A stretch of 64,000 nt of DNA from assembly GCA_963519305.1 (NCBI GenBank), contig CAUQMS010000012.1:62001-126000 (forward strand), read 5' to 3'. The translations under genes were made by a program, and so were the position numbers. The DNA comes from Ewingella sp963519305 (GTDB taxonomy: Bacteria > Pseudomonadota > Gammaproteobacteria > Enterobacterales > Enterobacteriaceae). Below the pieces are notes generated by a model. It saw only the letters and a program-made list of their open reading frames with translations, was not told where the DNA came from and made no database searches. The stretch's first letter is position 1; every line of letters starts with the position of its first letter. Below, in pieces: positions 18,284 to 27,205 of this stretch.

Positions 18284-19147
18284 ATGCGTATAAATTCCAC
18301 TTTAATCAGGACCGCCCTCGGCAGTCTTATTGGCCTGGTTTGTTGTCAGGCTATTTCAGCACCGGCGGATTTGAATGTTAAATCCATAAGCGTTCCGGCT
18401 TACAGTCTGATCACGGATGCCTTAATCGCAGCCACGCCGACGGTGAAAGGTCAGCGCAATGATGCGGTAATGCAACTGGTCTGCGACCTGGCGCGCGGCA
18501 CGAAAAACCAGCAACAAGTCAATGACGTGCTGAAACAAAACAACGTTGAAGTGCAAAATATACCCACCACAGGCAATGGGCTTTCATTGTTAGTCAATAA
18601 TAATGCCGCCATGCAGAGCACCGCCTGTGCGGCATATATTGCTACTTCACTTTTCTCTCCGGTCAATAACGACGTGTTATTCGACGTGGTGAAAGACGCG
18701 AAAGACAAAACTAAAGAAACCGCCACGCTCAATACTGAGAAGTTTGCACAGGAGATGCGTCTGCGAATGTCTATTTCACAGGCTACTGCGCAAATGTATG
18801 CGGTGATCGCAGCGAATCTCAGTAAAGATAATAATCTGAGCTGGGCCGACCAACAAAACGACGTAGTGCGAATTGTGGCCAGTTATGCCCCGCAATATTT
18901 TCAGTCGCTCAGGAATATTTACACTGGCACCAAAGCGACCTATACGCCGGTCAGTATCGATGCCAAAAGCTATAACGTTACTGACAGTAGTGGTCACGAG
19001 TTGATGCAGAACCCACAGGGTCCGGTCTTAATGTACCGTGGCGTTGTGTGGCTGGGTAACGGCAAGATTTTGGGTAAAGAGTACTTTGTTGATGTGCGGG
19101 TTATGGGTACCCCTGCGCCGGTCAAAATGGCGAAAAAGAAACGCTAG
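18284..19147 (+). CDS. Secreted protein of unknown function, last gene of the adhesin cluster
   Basis: 287 residues. The signal peptide has probable cleavage near AISA-PADL. The mature part is helical (YSLITDALIAATP, QQVNDVLKQNNVEVQN, SISQATAQMYAVIAAN) and has two cysteines (about 67 and 115) that could form a disulfide. The C-terminus is very basic (KMAKKKR). It lies 12 bases after the lipoprotein gene, clearly in the same transcript. I do not recognise the family. A periplasmic or secreted accessory factor of the adhesin is inferred only from position. Confidence 0.72.
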   Translation: MRINSTLIRTALGSLIGLVCCQAISAPADLNVKSISVPAYSLITDALIAATPTVKGQRNDAVMQLVCDLARGTKNQQQVNDVLKQNNVEVQNIPTTGNGLSLLVNNNAAMQSTACAAYIATSLFSPVNNDVLFDVVKDAKDKTKETATLNTEKFAQEMRLRMSISQATAQMYAVIAANLSKDNNLSWADQQNDVVRIVASYAPQYFQSLRNIYTGTKATYTPVSIDAKSYNVTDSSGHELMQNPQGPVLMYRGVVWLGNGKILGKEYFVDVRVMGTPAPVKMAKKKR

Positions 19148-19180
19148 GCCGTGAGAGTTCGCCTTAAGCCAGTAGTCAGT

Positions 19181-19343
19181 TAATTAAGATTTTTTACTAG
19201 GTAAAACAGGTGATTGTGTGAGACCGCTCCGCAGCATTTCGGCATGAGCTGGGGACAATACACGTCACCTGATTTCTTATTAAGTATAATTCAAAAGACT
19301 TCACTAACGGTCTGGCGTAGACCGCCTTAATCTATGTCTCAAC
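19181..19343 (+). promoter_or_regulatory. Conserved leader element, copy B (upstream of fimbrial operon)
   Basis: TAATTAAGATTT at 19181-19192 is followed 99 bases later by TTAAGTATAATTC inside the 70-base block 19274-19343. The first 33 bases of that block match copy C at 31 positions. The rest of the 480-base gap up to the pilin gene is AT-rich and has no open frame. Confidence 0.6.
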
Positions 19344-19630
19344 GCAACAGGGAGAGGACGTTATATAGACGATATGGAATGTCAGGTTCGCAGTATTCAC
19401 TAACGCAATATTGACTTCCCGGACGGTTTTTTACCGGGTTGTCGAAATAATCTATTGTGGCATTAGGTATATTCTCTGGTGCTACAAATTATTATGACGG
19501 GTAATTATTCCGAATGCCGGACATTTACCCTTGTTAAATAAATACGCTTAGTATATATCCGTCGTGGTATTTAAGCCCGGCAAGTCGTTTCACGGAATAA
19601 ACTTCACAATCTCCATTAAGGAATATTTAA

Positions 19631-20188
19631 ATGAAAAAGACATTACTCTCTTTAGCTGTAATCGGCTGCGGCCTGTTATCTTCTGGTGCTTTTGCGTCTG
19701 ACGGTACCATTAATATTAATGGTCAGGTTAACAATGTTTCCTGCTCTATTAATGTGAATGGCCAGACCGGCGGCGACTATGAAATGACACTGCCGACGGT
19801 GTCTGAATTGTCATTGAAAAAAGGCAGCACAGCGGGCGCTAAATTGCTGGCTATTCAGGTAGCGGGTTGTACATCTGCGGGCGGTTCACTGCCTGCCGGC
19901 GTGCGCGCGGCGTTTGAAAACACCAACGTTAACCCTGACACCGGTAACTTGTTAAATACCACAGCACCAGGTGGGGCAACATTGGGCGCGACCAACGTTG
20001 AAATTCAGCTGACCAATAGCCAGAAGATGCCTATTAACCTGATTACCAACGTTAATAACGTCATGACGCCTATTGATGCAAATGGTGCTTCTACCATGAA
20101 TTACTACGTGCAGTACATCGCTCCTTCTGCTGATGCCATCTCAGGTAAAGTCACTACCTCAGCGGTTTACTCTCTCGATTACCAGTAA
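19631..20188 (+). CDS. Major fimbrial subunit (chaperone-usher pilin)
   Basis: 185 residues with a signal peptide (cleavage near AFA-SDG), the pilin cysteine pair C38 and C80, and a donor-strand-like N-terminal segment (GTININGQVNNVS). The C-terminus YSLDYQ has the penultimate Tyr and alternating hydrophobics recognised by periplasmic chaperones. It would polymerise as the main rod of a surface fimbria. AAGGAATATTTAA precedes the ATG. It is first in the five-gene operon; a leader with conserved blocks lies upstream. Confidence 0.9.
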   Translation: MKKTLLSLAVIGCGLLSSGAFASDGTININGQVNNVSCSINVNGQTGGDYEMTLPTVSELSLKKGSTAGAKLLAIQVAGCTSAGGSLPAGVRAAFENTNVNPDTGNLLNTTAPGGATLGATNVEIQLTNSQKMPINLITNVNNVMTPIDANGASTMNYYVQYIAPSADAISGKVTTSAVYSLDYQ

Positions 20189-20252
20189 TACTACGGTTTT
20201 CGGAAAACCTAATACGGAAGGGTTTCCCTTCCGTTCATCAAGAGCTTTCACT

Positions 20253-21008
20253 ATGAAAAAGACCTCCCGTATTTTAACTCTCGGTGTTTTATCCCTCATG
20301 CTATTTGGCGCGACGAATATCGCCCGGGCCAGCGTTGTGGTTTCCGGCACCCGACTCATCTACCCGGCTAATCAGCATGATGTCTCTATTCAGCTCACCA
20401 ACAACGATCCGAAACCGGCGCTGGTGCAATCCTGGATTGACAGTGGCGACATCCATCAGGACCCAAGCCTGAGTACGGCTCCGTTCGTCGTGACGCCGCC
20501 GATCACTCGCGTTGAAGCCGGGAAAAAGCAGTTGGTACGTCTTACTTTGCTTAACTCAGGTGCGGTGCCAACCGATCGCGAATCCGTGTACTGGTACAAC
20601 ATGCTGGATATTCCGGCACAGTCCAAAGATAAGGCCGATAAAAACAGCGTTCAGGTGGCTTTACGTACCCGAATTAAAGTGTTCTACCGCCCTGAAGGTT
20701 TGAAAGGCGCACCGGCTGATGCCGCAACAGGGCTGACCTGGCAGGGCGTGAAAACGGCACAAGGTTATGCACTGCGTGCCACTAACCCGGCGCCCTACAA
20801 CGTCTCCATGACCAGCGTGAAGTTAACCGCAGACGGCAAGACTTATGTTGACGATCTGGGTGGCATGATTGCGCCGAAATCCAGCAAAGAGTTCCCTCTC
20901 AAAGGGCTAAGCAATATGCCGTCAGCGAAGTCAGCAGTCTCTTACGACTGGGTCAATGATTACGGCAGCACCGTCAAGTCAAAATCTACCGTCAGTGATA
21001 TTCGGTAA
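20253..21008 (+). CDS. Periplasmic fimbrial chaperone 1
   Basis: 251 residues with a signal peptide (cleavage near ARA-SVVV) and two immunoglobulin-like domains of the PapD family. The signature SVVVSGTRLIYPANQHDVSIQL gives the conserved Arg, with the Lys of GKKQLVRL; the YWYNMLDIPAQ motif is also typical. I start at 20253, where a signal peptide begins; an earlier in-frame ATG lies inside the pilin gene. It binds pilins by donor-strand complementation and delivers them to the usher. Confidence 0.92.
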   Translation: MKKTSRILTLGVLSLMLFGATNIARASVVVSGTRLIYPANQHDVSIQLTNNDPKPALVQSWIDSGDIHQDPSLSTAPFVVTPPITRVEAGKKQLVRLTLLNSGAVPTDRESVYWYNMLDIPAQSKDKADKNSVQVALRTRIKVFYRPEGLKGAPADAATGLTWQGVKTAQGYALRATNPAPYNVSMTSVKLTADGKTYVDDLGGMIAPKSSKEFPLKGLSNMPSAKSAVSYDWVNDYGSTVKSKSTVSDIR

Positions 21009-21116
21009 GGCTCACATACGTATTGAATGCTTTTAAATGAAGTTTTTAAGTCCAGGGAAATGCGGGCGTGAACGCCACTGCTGAGGACTTAGAAATAGAG
21101 GTGAAAGGAAATTCTT

Positions 21117-23723
21117 GTGAATAAAAAATTATTTAAACATTCGGCATTACACCGCGCCCTATTTAGCGAGAAGCACCTTCATTTTTATTTAAGCGTTTTC
21201 TTTGCCTCTTTGCTGGGTTGTGCCATGGCGCCGGTGGCATATGCCGCAGACACTACGGCCGACACCCAGGATGTCACCTTCAACGCGGGTTTCTTTAAAG
21301 GGGGAGATAAGTCCATTGATATCAGCCGCTTTCAGAAAGAGGGTAGCCTGCAGCCAGGTGAGTATCAGCTGGATGTGATCGTCAACGATAAGTTTATTGG
21401 CCGCAGTAAAGTGCGTATCACGCAGGATGCGGGCAAAAGCAACGTATGTTTTCGTGGCAAAGATGTCACGGCCTGGGGACTTAACCTCAGCAAATTGAGC
21501 GATACCCAGAAAACCACCGCCACGCTGGCCGGTGACTGCGTCGATATCGTTCAGTTGCTGCCGGGGGCTCAGGTTAATATCGACCAGAGTGAGCTCTCCG
21601 CTCACCTGAGTATTCCGCAAATTTATGTTAACACCCGTTCGGGCGGCTATATTTCGCCTGAATACTGGGAAAGCGGCATTAACGCTGGATTTGTCAGCTA
21701 TAACGCCAACGCCTATCAGTCGACGTCCCCGGATGGAACGACCAATAAAAACCTGTATGTCGGGCTGAATACCGGGCTGAATCTGCTGGGCTGGAACCTG
21801 CGTCATAACGGATCGTTCAACGCCTCTGAAACCCAGGGCAATGATCAAAGCCAGAGCAGTCACAGCTACACCAGTATCAGTACCTACGCGCAACATGATG
21901 TCGCGGGTCTGGAAGCGATGGCGACGGTCGGGCAGTTTTATACCCCTGGCGACCTGTTCGACAGCATTCCTTTTACCGGTGTGCAGATAGGCAGCGACGA
22001 ACGTATGATGCCGGACTCTGAAAAAGGCTTCGCTCCGGAAATTCGCGGTACCGCGGAAACCAACGCCAAAATTACCGTTCGTCAGGGTGAGCAGGTGGTA
22101 TATGAAACCACCGTGGCCCCCGGGCCTTTTGCCATTAACGATCTCTCCAATACCGGCTACTCGGGTGACCTAAACGTCACTATTACAGAAGCCGATGGCC
22201 GCACCAAAAGCTTTGTGGTGCCTTATGCCTCGGTAAACCAGTTATTACGTCCCGGCATTTCGCGTTTCAGCGCCACGGCGGGGACCTATCGTGACACCAC
22301 GTCGCACGCCAACGGCGAAGGTTACGACCAGCCGAAATTTATCCAGAGCACCTACCGTCGTGGCGTCAGCAACAAAGTGACGTTATACACCGGCGGCATA
22401 CTCTCCGATGACTATCTCTCCGGTCTGGCGGGGCTGGCATTAAATACCTCTGTGGGGGCTTTTGCGTTTGATGTCACTAACTCATACGCGAAAAATCTGC
22501 CGGCTGAAGTCCAGGGTATCGACAGCACCATGAACGGGCAAAGTTACCGTGTCACCTACAGCAAGCGCCTTGATACCACCAATACCGATCTGGCGTTGGC
22601 GGCGTACCGTTTTTCCAACTCCGATTATCTGACGCTGCAAAACGTCGCGCAGTTGAAGGGCAACGTCCACGACACCCTCTATCGTCCGCGCGAACGTCTG
22701 CAAATGAACATCAGCCAGCCGGTCGGTGACTGGGGCAACGTCTATCTGAGCGGCATTACGGAAACCTCATGGGAGGACAGCGGTCGTTCAACCACCTATC
22801 AGGCGGGTTACGGCACCGGCTTCAGCTGGGGGACGATTAACGTCTCGCTCGGCCGGACCTACTCCGACGGTGTGTATGACGACCAGTTGGCACTGATGTT
22901 CAGTATTCCGCTGGGACGCAGTCACTCAATGACGCTGACTAATACCATGAACTATCAGGATTCAAGCCGTTACAGTGCACAAACCAACCTGAGTGGTACG
23001 GCAGGCGATCGTAATCAGGTCAGCTACAACGGCTTTGCCGGTCACAGTGTTAGCAACGGTGATTCAAGTGAACAGTACGGTGGCAGCCTGAACTACAACG
23101 GTGCGCTCTCTAATGTGGGCACCTCAGTGTCTGGCGGTGGCGGTTACAACCAGTATTCACTCTCAGCCCGTGGCACCGTCATCGGCTACGCCGGTGGGGT
23201 CGCTATGACGGCCTCGCAGGGGGAAACCATGGCGATTATCGAAGCCAAAGGGGCCAATGGCGCCGAGGTGATCGGTGGCTCCGGCAGTACCGTCGGCTGG
23301 TGGGGAAATTCGGTGATCACCTCGTTGACGCCGTATCAGAACAATAGCGTATTGATTGACCCGCATGGCGCCTCGTCCGACGTTGAGCTGCAAAGCTCCT
23401 CCGCCAATACCGTGCCACGTTATGGCTCCATTACCCGCCTTAAGTTTGACACCGTGGTAGGCAAACCGGTTCTGGTCCGTGGCCTGCTCAGCAGCGGCAA
23501 GCCGGTACCTTTCGGTGCTGATGTGTTGGATAAGCAAAATGCTCTGGTCTCGATGGTTGGACAGGGCGGGCAGATCCTGCTGCGAGGCCTGTCGGATCAA
23601 GGATCATTACAGGTCAAATGGGGCGATAAGGCCGGGGAAAGCTGCACACTCACTTACTCGGTCAGCCAGAAAAGCAATACTGCCACGACAGGCTACCGTC
23701 AGATTGACGCCCCTTGTCATTAA
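21117..23723 (+). CDS. Fimbrial outer-membrane usher
   Basis: 868 residues starting at GTG behind GGAAA. After a long signal peptide (to about PVAYA-ADT) come the N-terminal chaperone-binding domain (VTFNAGFFKGG, then DISRFQKEGSLQPGEYQLDVIVN), the 24-strand barrel with the plug insert (residues ~300-390, RGTAETNAKITVRQGEQVVYETTVAPGPF contains the usual motifs) and C-terminal domains with a conserved cysteine pair. It secretes and assembles the fimbria across the outer membrane. Length is normal for the family. Confidence 0.95.
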   Translation: MNKKLFKHSALHRALFSEKHLHFYLSVFFASLLGCAMAPVAYAADTTADTQDVTFNAGFFKGGDKSIDISRFQKEGSLQPGEYQLDVIVNDKFIGRSKVRITQDAGKSNVCFRGKDVTAWGLNLSKLSDTQKTTATLAGDCVDIVQLLPGAQVNIDQSELSAHLSIPQIYVNTRSGGYISPEYWESGINAGFVSYNANAYQSTSPDGTTNKNLYVGLNTGLNLLGWNLRHNGSFNASETQGNDQSQSSHSYTSISTYAQHDVAGLEAMATVGQFYTPGDLFDSIPFTGVQIGSDERMMPDSEKGFAPEIRGTAETNAKITVRQGEQVVYETTVAPGPFAINDLSNTGYSGDLNVTITEADGRTKSFVVPYASVNQLLRPGISRFSATAGTYRDTTSHANGEGYDQPKFIQSTYRRGVSNKVTLYTGGILSDDYLSGLAGLALNTSVGAFAFDVTNSYAKNLPAEVQGIDSTMNGQSYRVTYSKRLDTTNTDLALAAYRFSNSDYLTLQNVAQLKGNVHDTLYRPRERLQMNISQPVGDWGNVYLSGITETSWEDSGRSTTYQAGYGTGFSWGTINVSLGRTYSDGVYDDQLALMFSIPLGRSHSMTLTNTMNYQDSSRYSAQTNLSGTAGDRNQVSYNGFAGHSVSNGDSSEQYGGSLNYNGALSNVGTSVSGGGGYNQYSLSARGTVIGYAGGVAMTASQGETMAIIEAKGANGAEVIGGSGSTVGWWGNSVITSLTPYQNNSVLIDPHGASSDVELQSSSANTVPRYGSITRLKFDTVVGKPVLVRGLLSSGKPVPFGADVLDKQNALVSMVGQGGQILLRGLSDQGSLQVKWGDKAGESCTLTYSVSQKSNTATTGYRQIDAPCH

Positions 23724-23737
23724 GCGAAGCGAGAAAA

Positions 23738-24490
23738 ATGAAAATCATGCATAAAACAGTGTTCGGTCAATGGGGGCGCCTGATCACCGGACTGATGGCG
23801 CTCTGTCTGGCCAGTCAGGCGATGGCCGGAATTACCATCGTCAGAACGCGGGTAGTCTATCCGCTGAGCCAGACTGACGTTAGCCTGCAGCTTAATAATG
23901 ACAGCCCTGCGCCTTCACTTTCACAAGCCTGGGTTGATGAGGGGGACCCGAACAGCACACCGGCTGACAGCAAAGCCCCGTTCTTTATCACTCCGGCGAT
24001 TTTTCGCATGGAACCTAACGCATCGCAGATGCTGCGCATTGTGTACACCGGGCAATCCTTGCCTGATAACCACGAATCGCTGTTCTGGCTTAACGTGCTG
24101 GATGTGCCACCCAATGCAAAAGAGGTGACCAACCGGCTGCAGTTTGCTTTTCGCACCCGCATTAAGCTGTTTGTGCGACCAGCAGGTTTAAAGGGCAGCG
24201 TGGAAGAGGCCTCCGCACAACTGCGTTGGAAGGTAGCTTCCTCGCAAAAAACCGGGGAGCGAGCAATGGAAGTGACCAATTCATCGCCATACTACATCTC
24301 GTTAAGTGAATTCGAGGTACAGAGTCATGGCCAGCTTCTGAAGAACGAACGCGGCGGTATGATTGCGCCGTTTTCCACCGCAGTATTGCAAGTAGCGGGA
24401 GGGGGGGGCCTGCAATCAGGTGCGAAGGTGAATTACAAAGCCATCGGTGATTTGGGTGAAGCCTTGCCAGGTACGGCGACGCTAAATTAA
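23738..24490 (+). CDS. Periplasmic fimbrial chaperone 2
   Basis: 250 residues of the PapD family with a signal peptide (cleavage near AMA-GIT). ITIVRTRVVYPLSQTDVSLQL and LFWLNVLDVPPNAK are the family signatures. It starts 14 bases after the usher stop. A second chaperone after the usher suggests specialised partners, one for the rod and one for the tip adhesin; this is inference. An ATG three codons later is an alternative start. Confidence 0.92.
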   Translation: MKIMHKTVFGQWGRLITGLMALCLASQAMAGITIVRTRVVYPLSQTDVSLQLNNDSPAPSLSQAWVDEGDPNSTPADSKAPFFITPAIFRMEPNASQMLRIVYTGQSLPDNHESLFWLNVLDVPPNAKEVTNRLQFAFRTRIKLFVRPAGLKGSVEEASAQLRWKVASSQKTGERAMEVTNSSPYYISLSEFEVQSHGQLLKNERGGMIAPFSTAVLQVAGGGGLQSGAKVNYKAIGDLGEALPGTATLN

Positions 24491-24528
24491 ATCGCTATTT
24501 GATTAGCTTCTCTATTAAGGCACTTAAT

Positions 24529-25569
24529 ATGTTTAGATATATGAAATGGGTATACGGTTTAATCATTGTGGTTCTGTTATCTGCGACCGCTTTATTCAGC
24601 GCATCAACCTTTGCATCTTCAACCTGTAATTTCTTGAACTCTAATAACACACTAGCCGCAGGAGCAATGTCTGTACCGGCTAATGCAACGCCAAATACTG
24701 CAGTTAAGACGGTTCAGACGTCTTTTACATTTCAATGCAGACAAACCGCGGTCACTGATACGTATGCATATTCAACCCATATGATGTTTCAGTCAGGAAG
24801 TGCGCTGGTTTCCGGATACAATGATATTTATAAAACAAACATAGACGGTCTAGGCGTTCGTTATACCGTCAGTGCCCCAACCTGCACTAACGCCGCTGCG
24901 GTTCATATCACAGGGACCGGAAATACTGAGTTTGACTGCCCCTTTAATACAGGAACAACTTATATTCCGGCCCCGATGACAGTGACCACCGATTTTGTAG
25001 TTACAGGCACCTTGCCTGCGAGTGCAACCTTAACGTCCGTCTCGGTGCTCAATCTCGCTTTTACCGAATCAGACATTCCTGGCGGCGGACCATGGAGAAC
25101 GACTCCATTAACCGGCGCTGCTTCTGGTTCAATTACCGCGGCCACCTGTTCAGTCAACCAGAAAATGGTCGGTGTCACGCTGGATCCGGTGGAAATAGCC
25201 GATCTTTCCAGCCGCGTAGGCCTCACCGCAGCGCCAAAATCCTTTAATTTATCCCTCACCTGTCCAGCAGGGATTAAAGCTTTTGTGACGTTGACGGATA
25301 ACACCAATATCGCCAACCGCACCACCACGCTCGGGCTGACCGCCGATTCAAGTGCTAAAGGCGTGGGTATCCAGATACTCAACAGCAGCGATATACCGGT
25401 TGCCTTTGGGCCGGACTCTGCGGTGGCAGGCAACACCAATCAGTTTCTGTTGGGGACCTCTGCAGGCGGGGCAACTCAGTATCCGTTTAAAGCGCAGTAC
25501 ATCAGTACCGGTAGTATCCGGGCGGGGAGCGTTAATGCCATCGCGACCTTTACATTTTCCTACCAGTAA
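24529..25569 (+). CDS. Fimbrial tip adhesin (two-domain)
   Basis: 346 residues: a signal sequence (LIIVVLLSATALFSA, cleavage near FAS), a unique N-terminal domain (about 31-205, with a CNFLNSNN start and further cysteines), and a C-terminal pilin domain ending ATFTFSYQ, the chaperone-recognition tail. Length is about twice that of the pilin, as for tip adhesins. AAGG precedes ATG 24529; an upstream in-frame TTG is less likely. Last gene of the operon. Ligand unknown. Confidence 0.85.
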   Translation: MFRYMKWVYGLIIVVLLSATALFSASTFASSTCNFLNSNNTLAAGAMSVPANATPNTAVKTVQTSFTFQCRQTAVTDTYAYSTHMMFQSGSALVSGYNDIYKTNIDGLGVRYTVSAPTCTNAAAVHITGTGNTEFDCPFNTGTTYIPAPMTVTTDFVVTGTLPASATLTSVSVLNLAFTESDIPGGGPWRTTPLTGAASGSITAATCSVNQKMVGVTLDPVEIADLSSRVGLTAAPKSFNLSLTCPAGIKAFVTLTDNTNIANRTTTLGLTADSSAKGVGIQILNSSDIPVAFGPDSAVAGNTNQFLLGTSAGGATQYPFKAQYISTGSIRAGSVNAIATFTFSYQ

Positions 25570-25574
25570 AAACA

Positions 25575-25729
25575 TAATTAAGATTTAAGTTTAAATAAAA
25601 CAATGCATTACAATATGGAGTTTCGTTAGGGGTTCACTGCGTATGGTCTGCATAGAGGTTTCTAATTAAGTATAATTCAAAAGACTTCACTTTTTATTTG
25701 GGTGTCTACCCCTTAATCTCTGCTCAGTG
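25575..25729 (+). promoter_or_regulatory. Conserved leader element, copy C (upstream of LuxR-type gene)
   Basis: TAATTAAGATTT at 25575-25586 and TTAAGTATAATTC at 25666 (with TATAAT) lie in the same order and spacing as copies A and B. The 660-base gap to the regulator gene contains no gene. A perfect palindrome TAGAATATTCTA at 25893-25904 resembles the core of an RcsAB box. Confidence 0.6.
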
Positions 25730-26064
25730 GCGTACATCTGCAACACTATGTACGCACCTCAGAAAAATATGGGGTAAAGCATCACCCTACCGCCTGGGAG
25801 AGCCCATGGTAACAGGGAGTAGTGCTTACAGAGTTAGATGCCGGGGAATTATAAAATGGTTAAAAAGAACATGGAGTTAGGAATTTGTGCAGTAGAATAT
25901 TCTAAGGAAGCGCGTTTTTTTGATTTTTTAAGATGAGTTATAAGAGTAGTGCGCGTTGCAATATTTAACACCAGGTTAAATGTGAAAATAAGTGTAAAAC
26001 ATTGAAAAATAGGCTCAGGTCAGGATAAGTGGTTATCAACAGTCTACTTTGAGACGTTATCCTT

Positions 26065-26138
26065 GATAGTGATGCGTGTATTGTAAAATATAAAGGGAAA
26101 CATATAATAAACCGCATTATATATATGGATATTATATG
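26065..26138 (+). repeat. Second conserved leader block, copy 2 of 2
   Basis: Matches 7990-8063 at 55 of 74 positions without gaps and ends about 90 bases before the LuxR-type start codon. With TTTTTTTGATTTTTT at 25915 and TTAACACCA at 25965, spaced as in the other leader, it shows that the two leaders are homologous over their length. Confidence 0.6.
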
Positions 26139-26230
26139 TTTATTCAAAGGATTTCAGGCGGCAGATTGTTCCCACGCGCTTAAATAAACCGATGCTGTAA
26201 TATCCTGTCAAAGAGAGTCAAGAGGCAACC

Positions 26231-26815
26231 ATGTGTATCTATATTATTACGGACGATAGCTATTTCTTTACCGGACTAAAAGGCATTATGGTTCAGGCCA
26301 TCAGTGATGAATTTATTAATCTGAAGTCCGACAGTGTATTCGCTTCCTTTAAAGTTAAAGAAATAGAGAGCGGAGATGTCTTTGTGATCGCTTCTGATTC
26401 TTTCACGCTTAATCTCTCGCTGCTGCTGTATTTGAAAGACGCGCCAGCCACGTTATTGTTGGGTGATAATAAAGCCAATGAAGCATTAAACAATAACTTG
26501 CCATCGGCGGTAATTAGAAATAACGCGACGGCTGGGGATATTCTGACACTGATAATCCACGAACGTAGACAGTACCGTAACGTCATGTTCCCTGAAATGA
26601 CCGAACGTGAGCGCGCTGTGCTGCTCTACACCTTAAAAGGGATCCCTGTGAAATCCATCAGCAGCATGATGGAAATATCGATTAAAACGATTTATGCGCA
26701 CCGTAAAAATGGTTTTTCTAAAGTTGGCGCCAGAAACATTATGGATTTTAGTCGGATGGAAAACATCTGTGCCGCAAGAACACCGATGGTCGCGGAATAT
26801 TTCCCGATGCTTTGA
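26231..26815 (+). CDS. LuxR-type regulator of the fimbrial island (EcpR/MatA-RmpA-like layout)
   Basis: 194 residues. The N-terminal ~115 residues look like a degenerate response-regulator-like fold (MCIYIITDDSYFFTGLKGIM) without a convincing phospho-acceptor set. The C-terminal part is a LuxR/FixJ helix-turn-helix (MTERERAVLLYTLKG, ISSMMEISIKTIYAHRKN). Such proteins (EcpR/MatA, FimZ-like, RmpA) control fimbriae or capsule, some as RcsB partners. It lies just after the fimbrial operon behind its own long leader. Start supported by AAGAGGCAACC before ATG. Target genes are inference. Confidence 0.82.
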   Translation: MCIYIITDDSYFFTGLKGIMVQAISDEFINLKSDSVFASFKVKEIESGDVFVIASDSFTLNLSLLLYLKDAPATLLLGDNKANEALNNNLPSAVIRNNATAGDILTLIIHERRQYRNVMFPEMTERERAVLLYTLKGIPVKSISSMMEISIKTIYAHRKNGFSKVGARNIMDFSRMENICAARTPMVAEYFPML

Positions 26816-26874
26816 ATACACTACATGCAGGAAATATTACAATCTCTTAATCAATGTGAAAGCAATGATTCGTA

Positions 26875-27177
26875 ATGGTGAAAGAGGATGGGTTGTATGT
26901 CGGCTATGGCCTGACGCAGATCGACGCTCTCGAGGGTCAGTCAGTTATTCTGGACAACAGCCAGGCACAAAGTAATGTACTGGGCACGATTCTTTCCGGC
27001 AGCGGCGGTTTCATCATCGACGGCGCCGATGATGTGCGCATCGGTAACGCGGCCAGCGATTATACCGGCGCAACCCTCGGCGGTTATGGCAGCGTGATTA
27101 ACGCCGGTACGCTGGCGGTGGGTAAGGCGCTGACCGGCAACGGCCACGATGACTTCAGCAACAGGCATGTGAAATAA
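26875..27177 (+). pseudogene. Remnant of an autotransporter passenger
   Basis: About 100 codons beginning VKEDGLYVGYGLTQIDALEG and continuing with GTILSGSGGFIIDGADD and NAGTLAVGKAL, typical of the beta-helix and linker of AIDA-type autotransporters. No signal peptide, barrel or ribosome site is present, and the frame decays into unrelated sequence (NGHDDFSNRHVK) before the stop. GC content is higher than in the neighbouring fimbrial DNA. Most likely a deletion scar of a former autotransporter gene at the right edge of the adhesion island. Confidence 0.7.
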
Positions 27178-27205
27178 CGCCGGATCGATATTTTTCAAAG
27201 CATGG

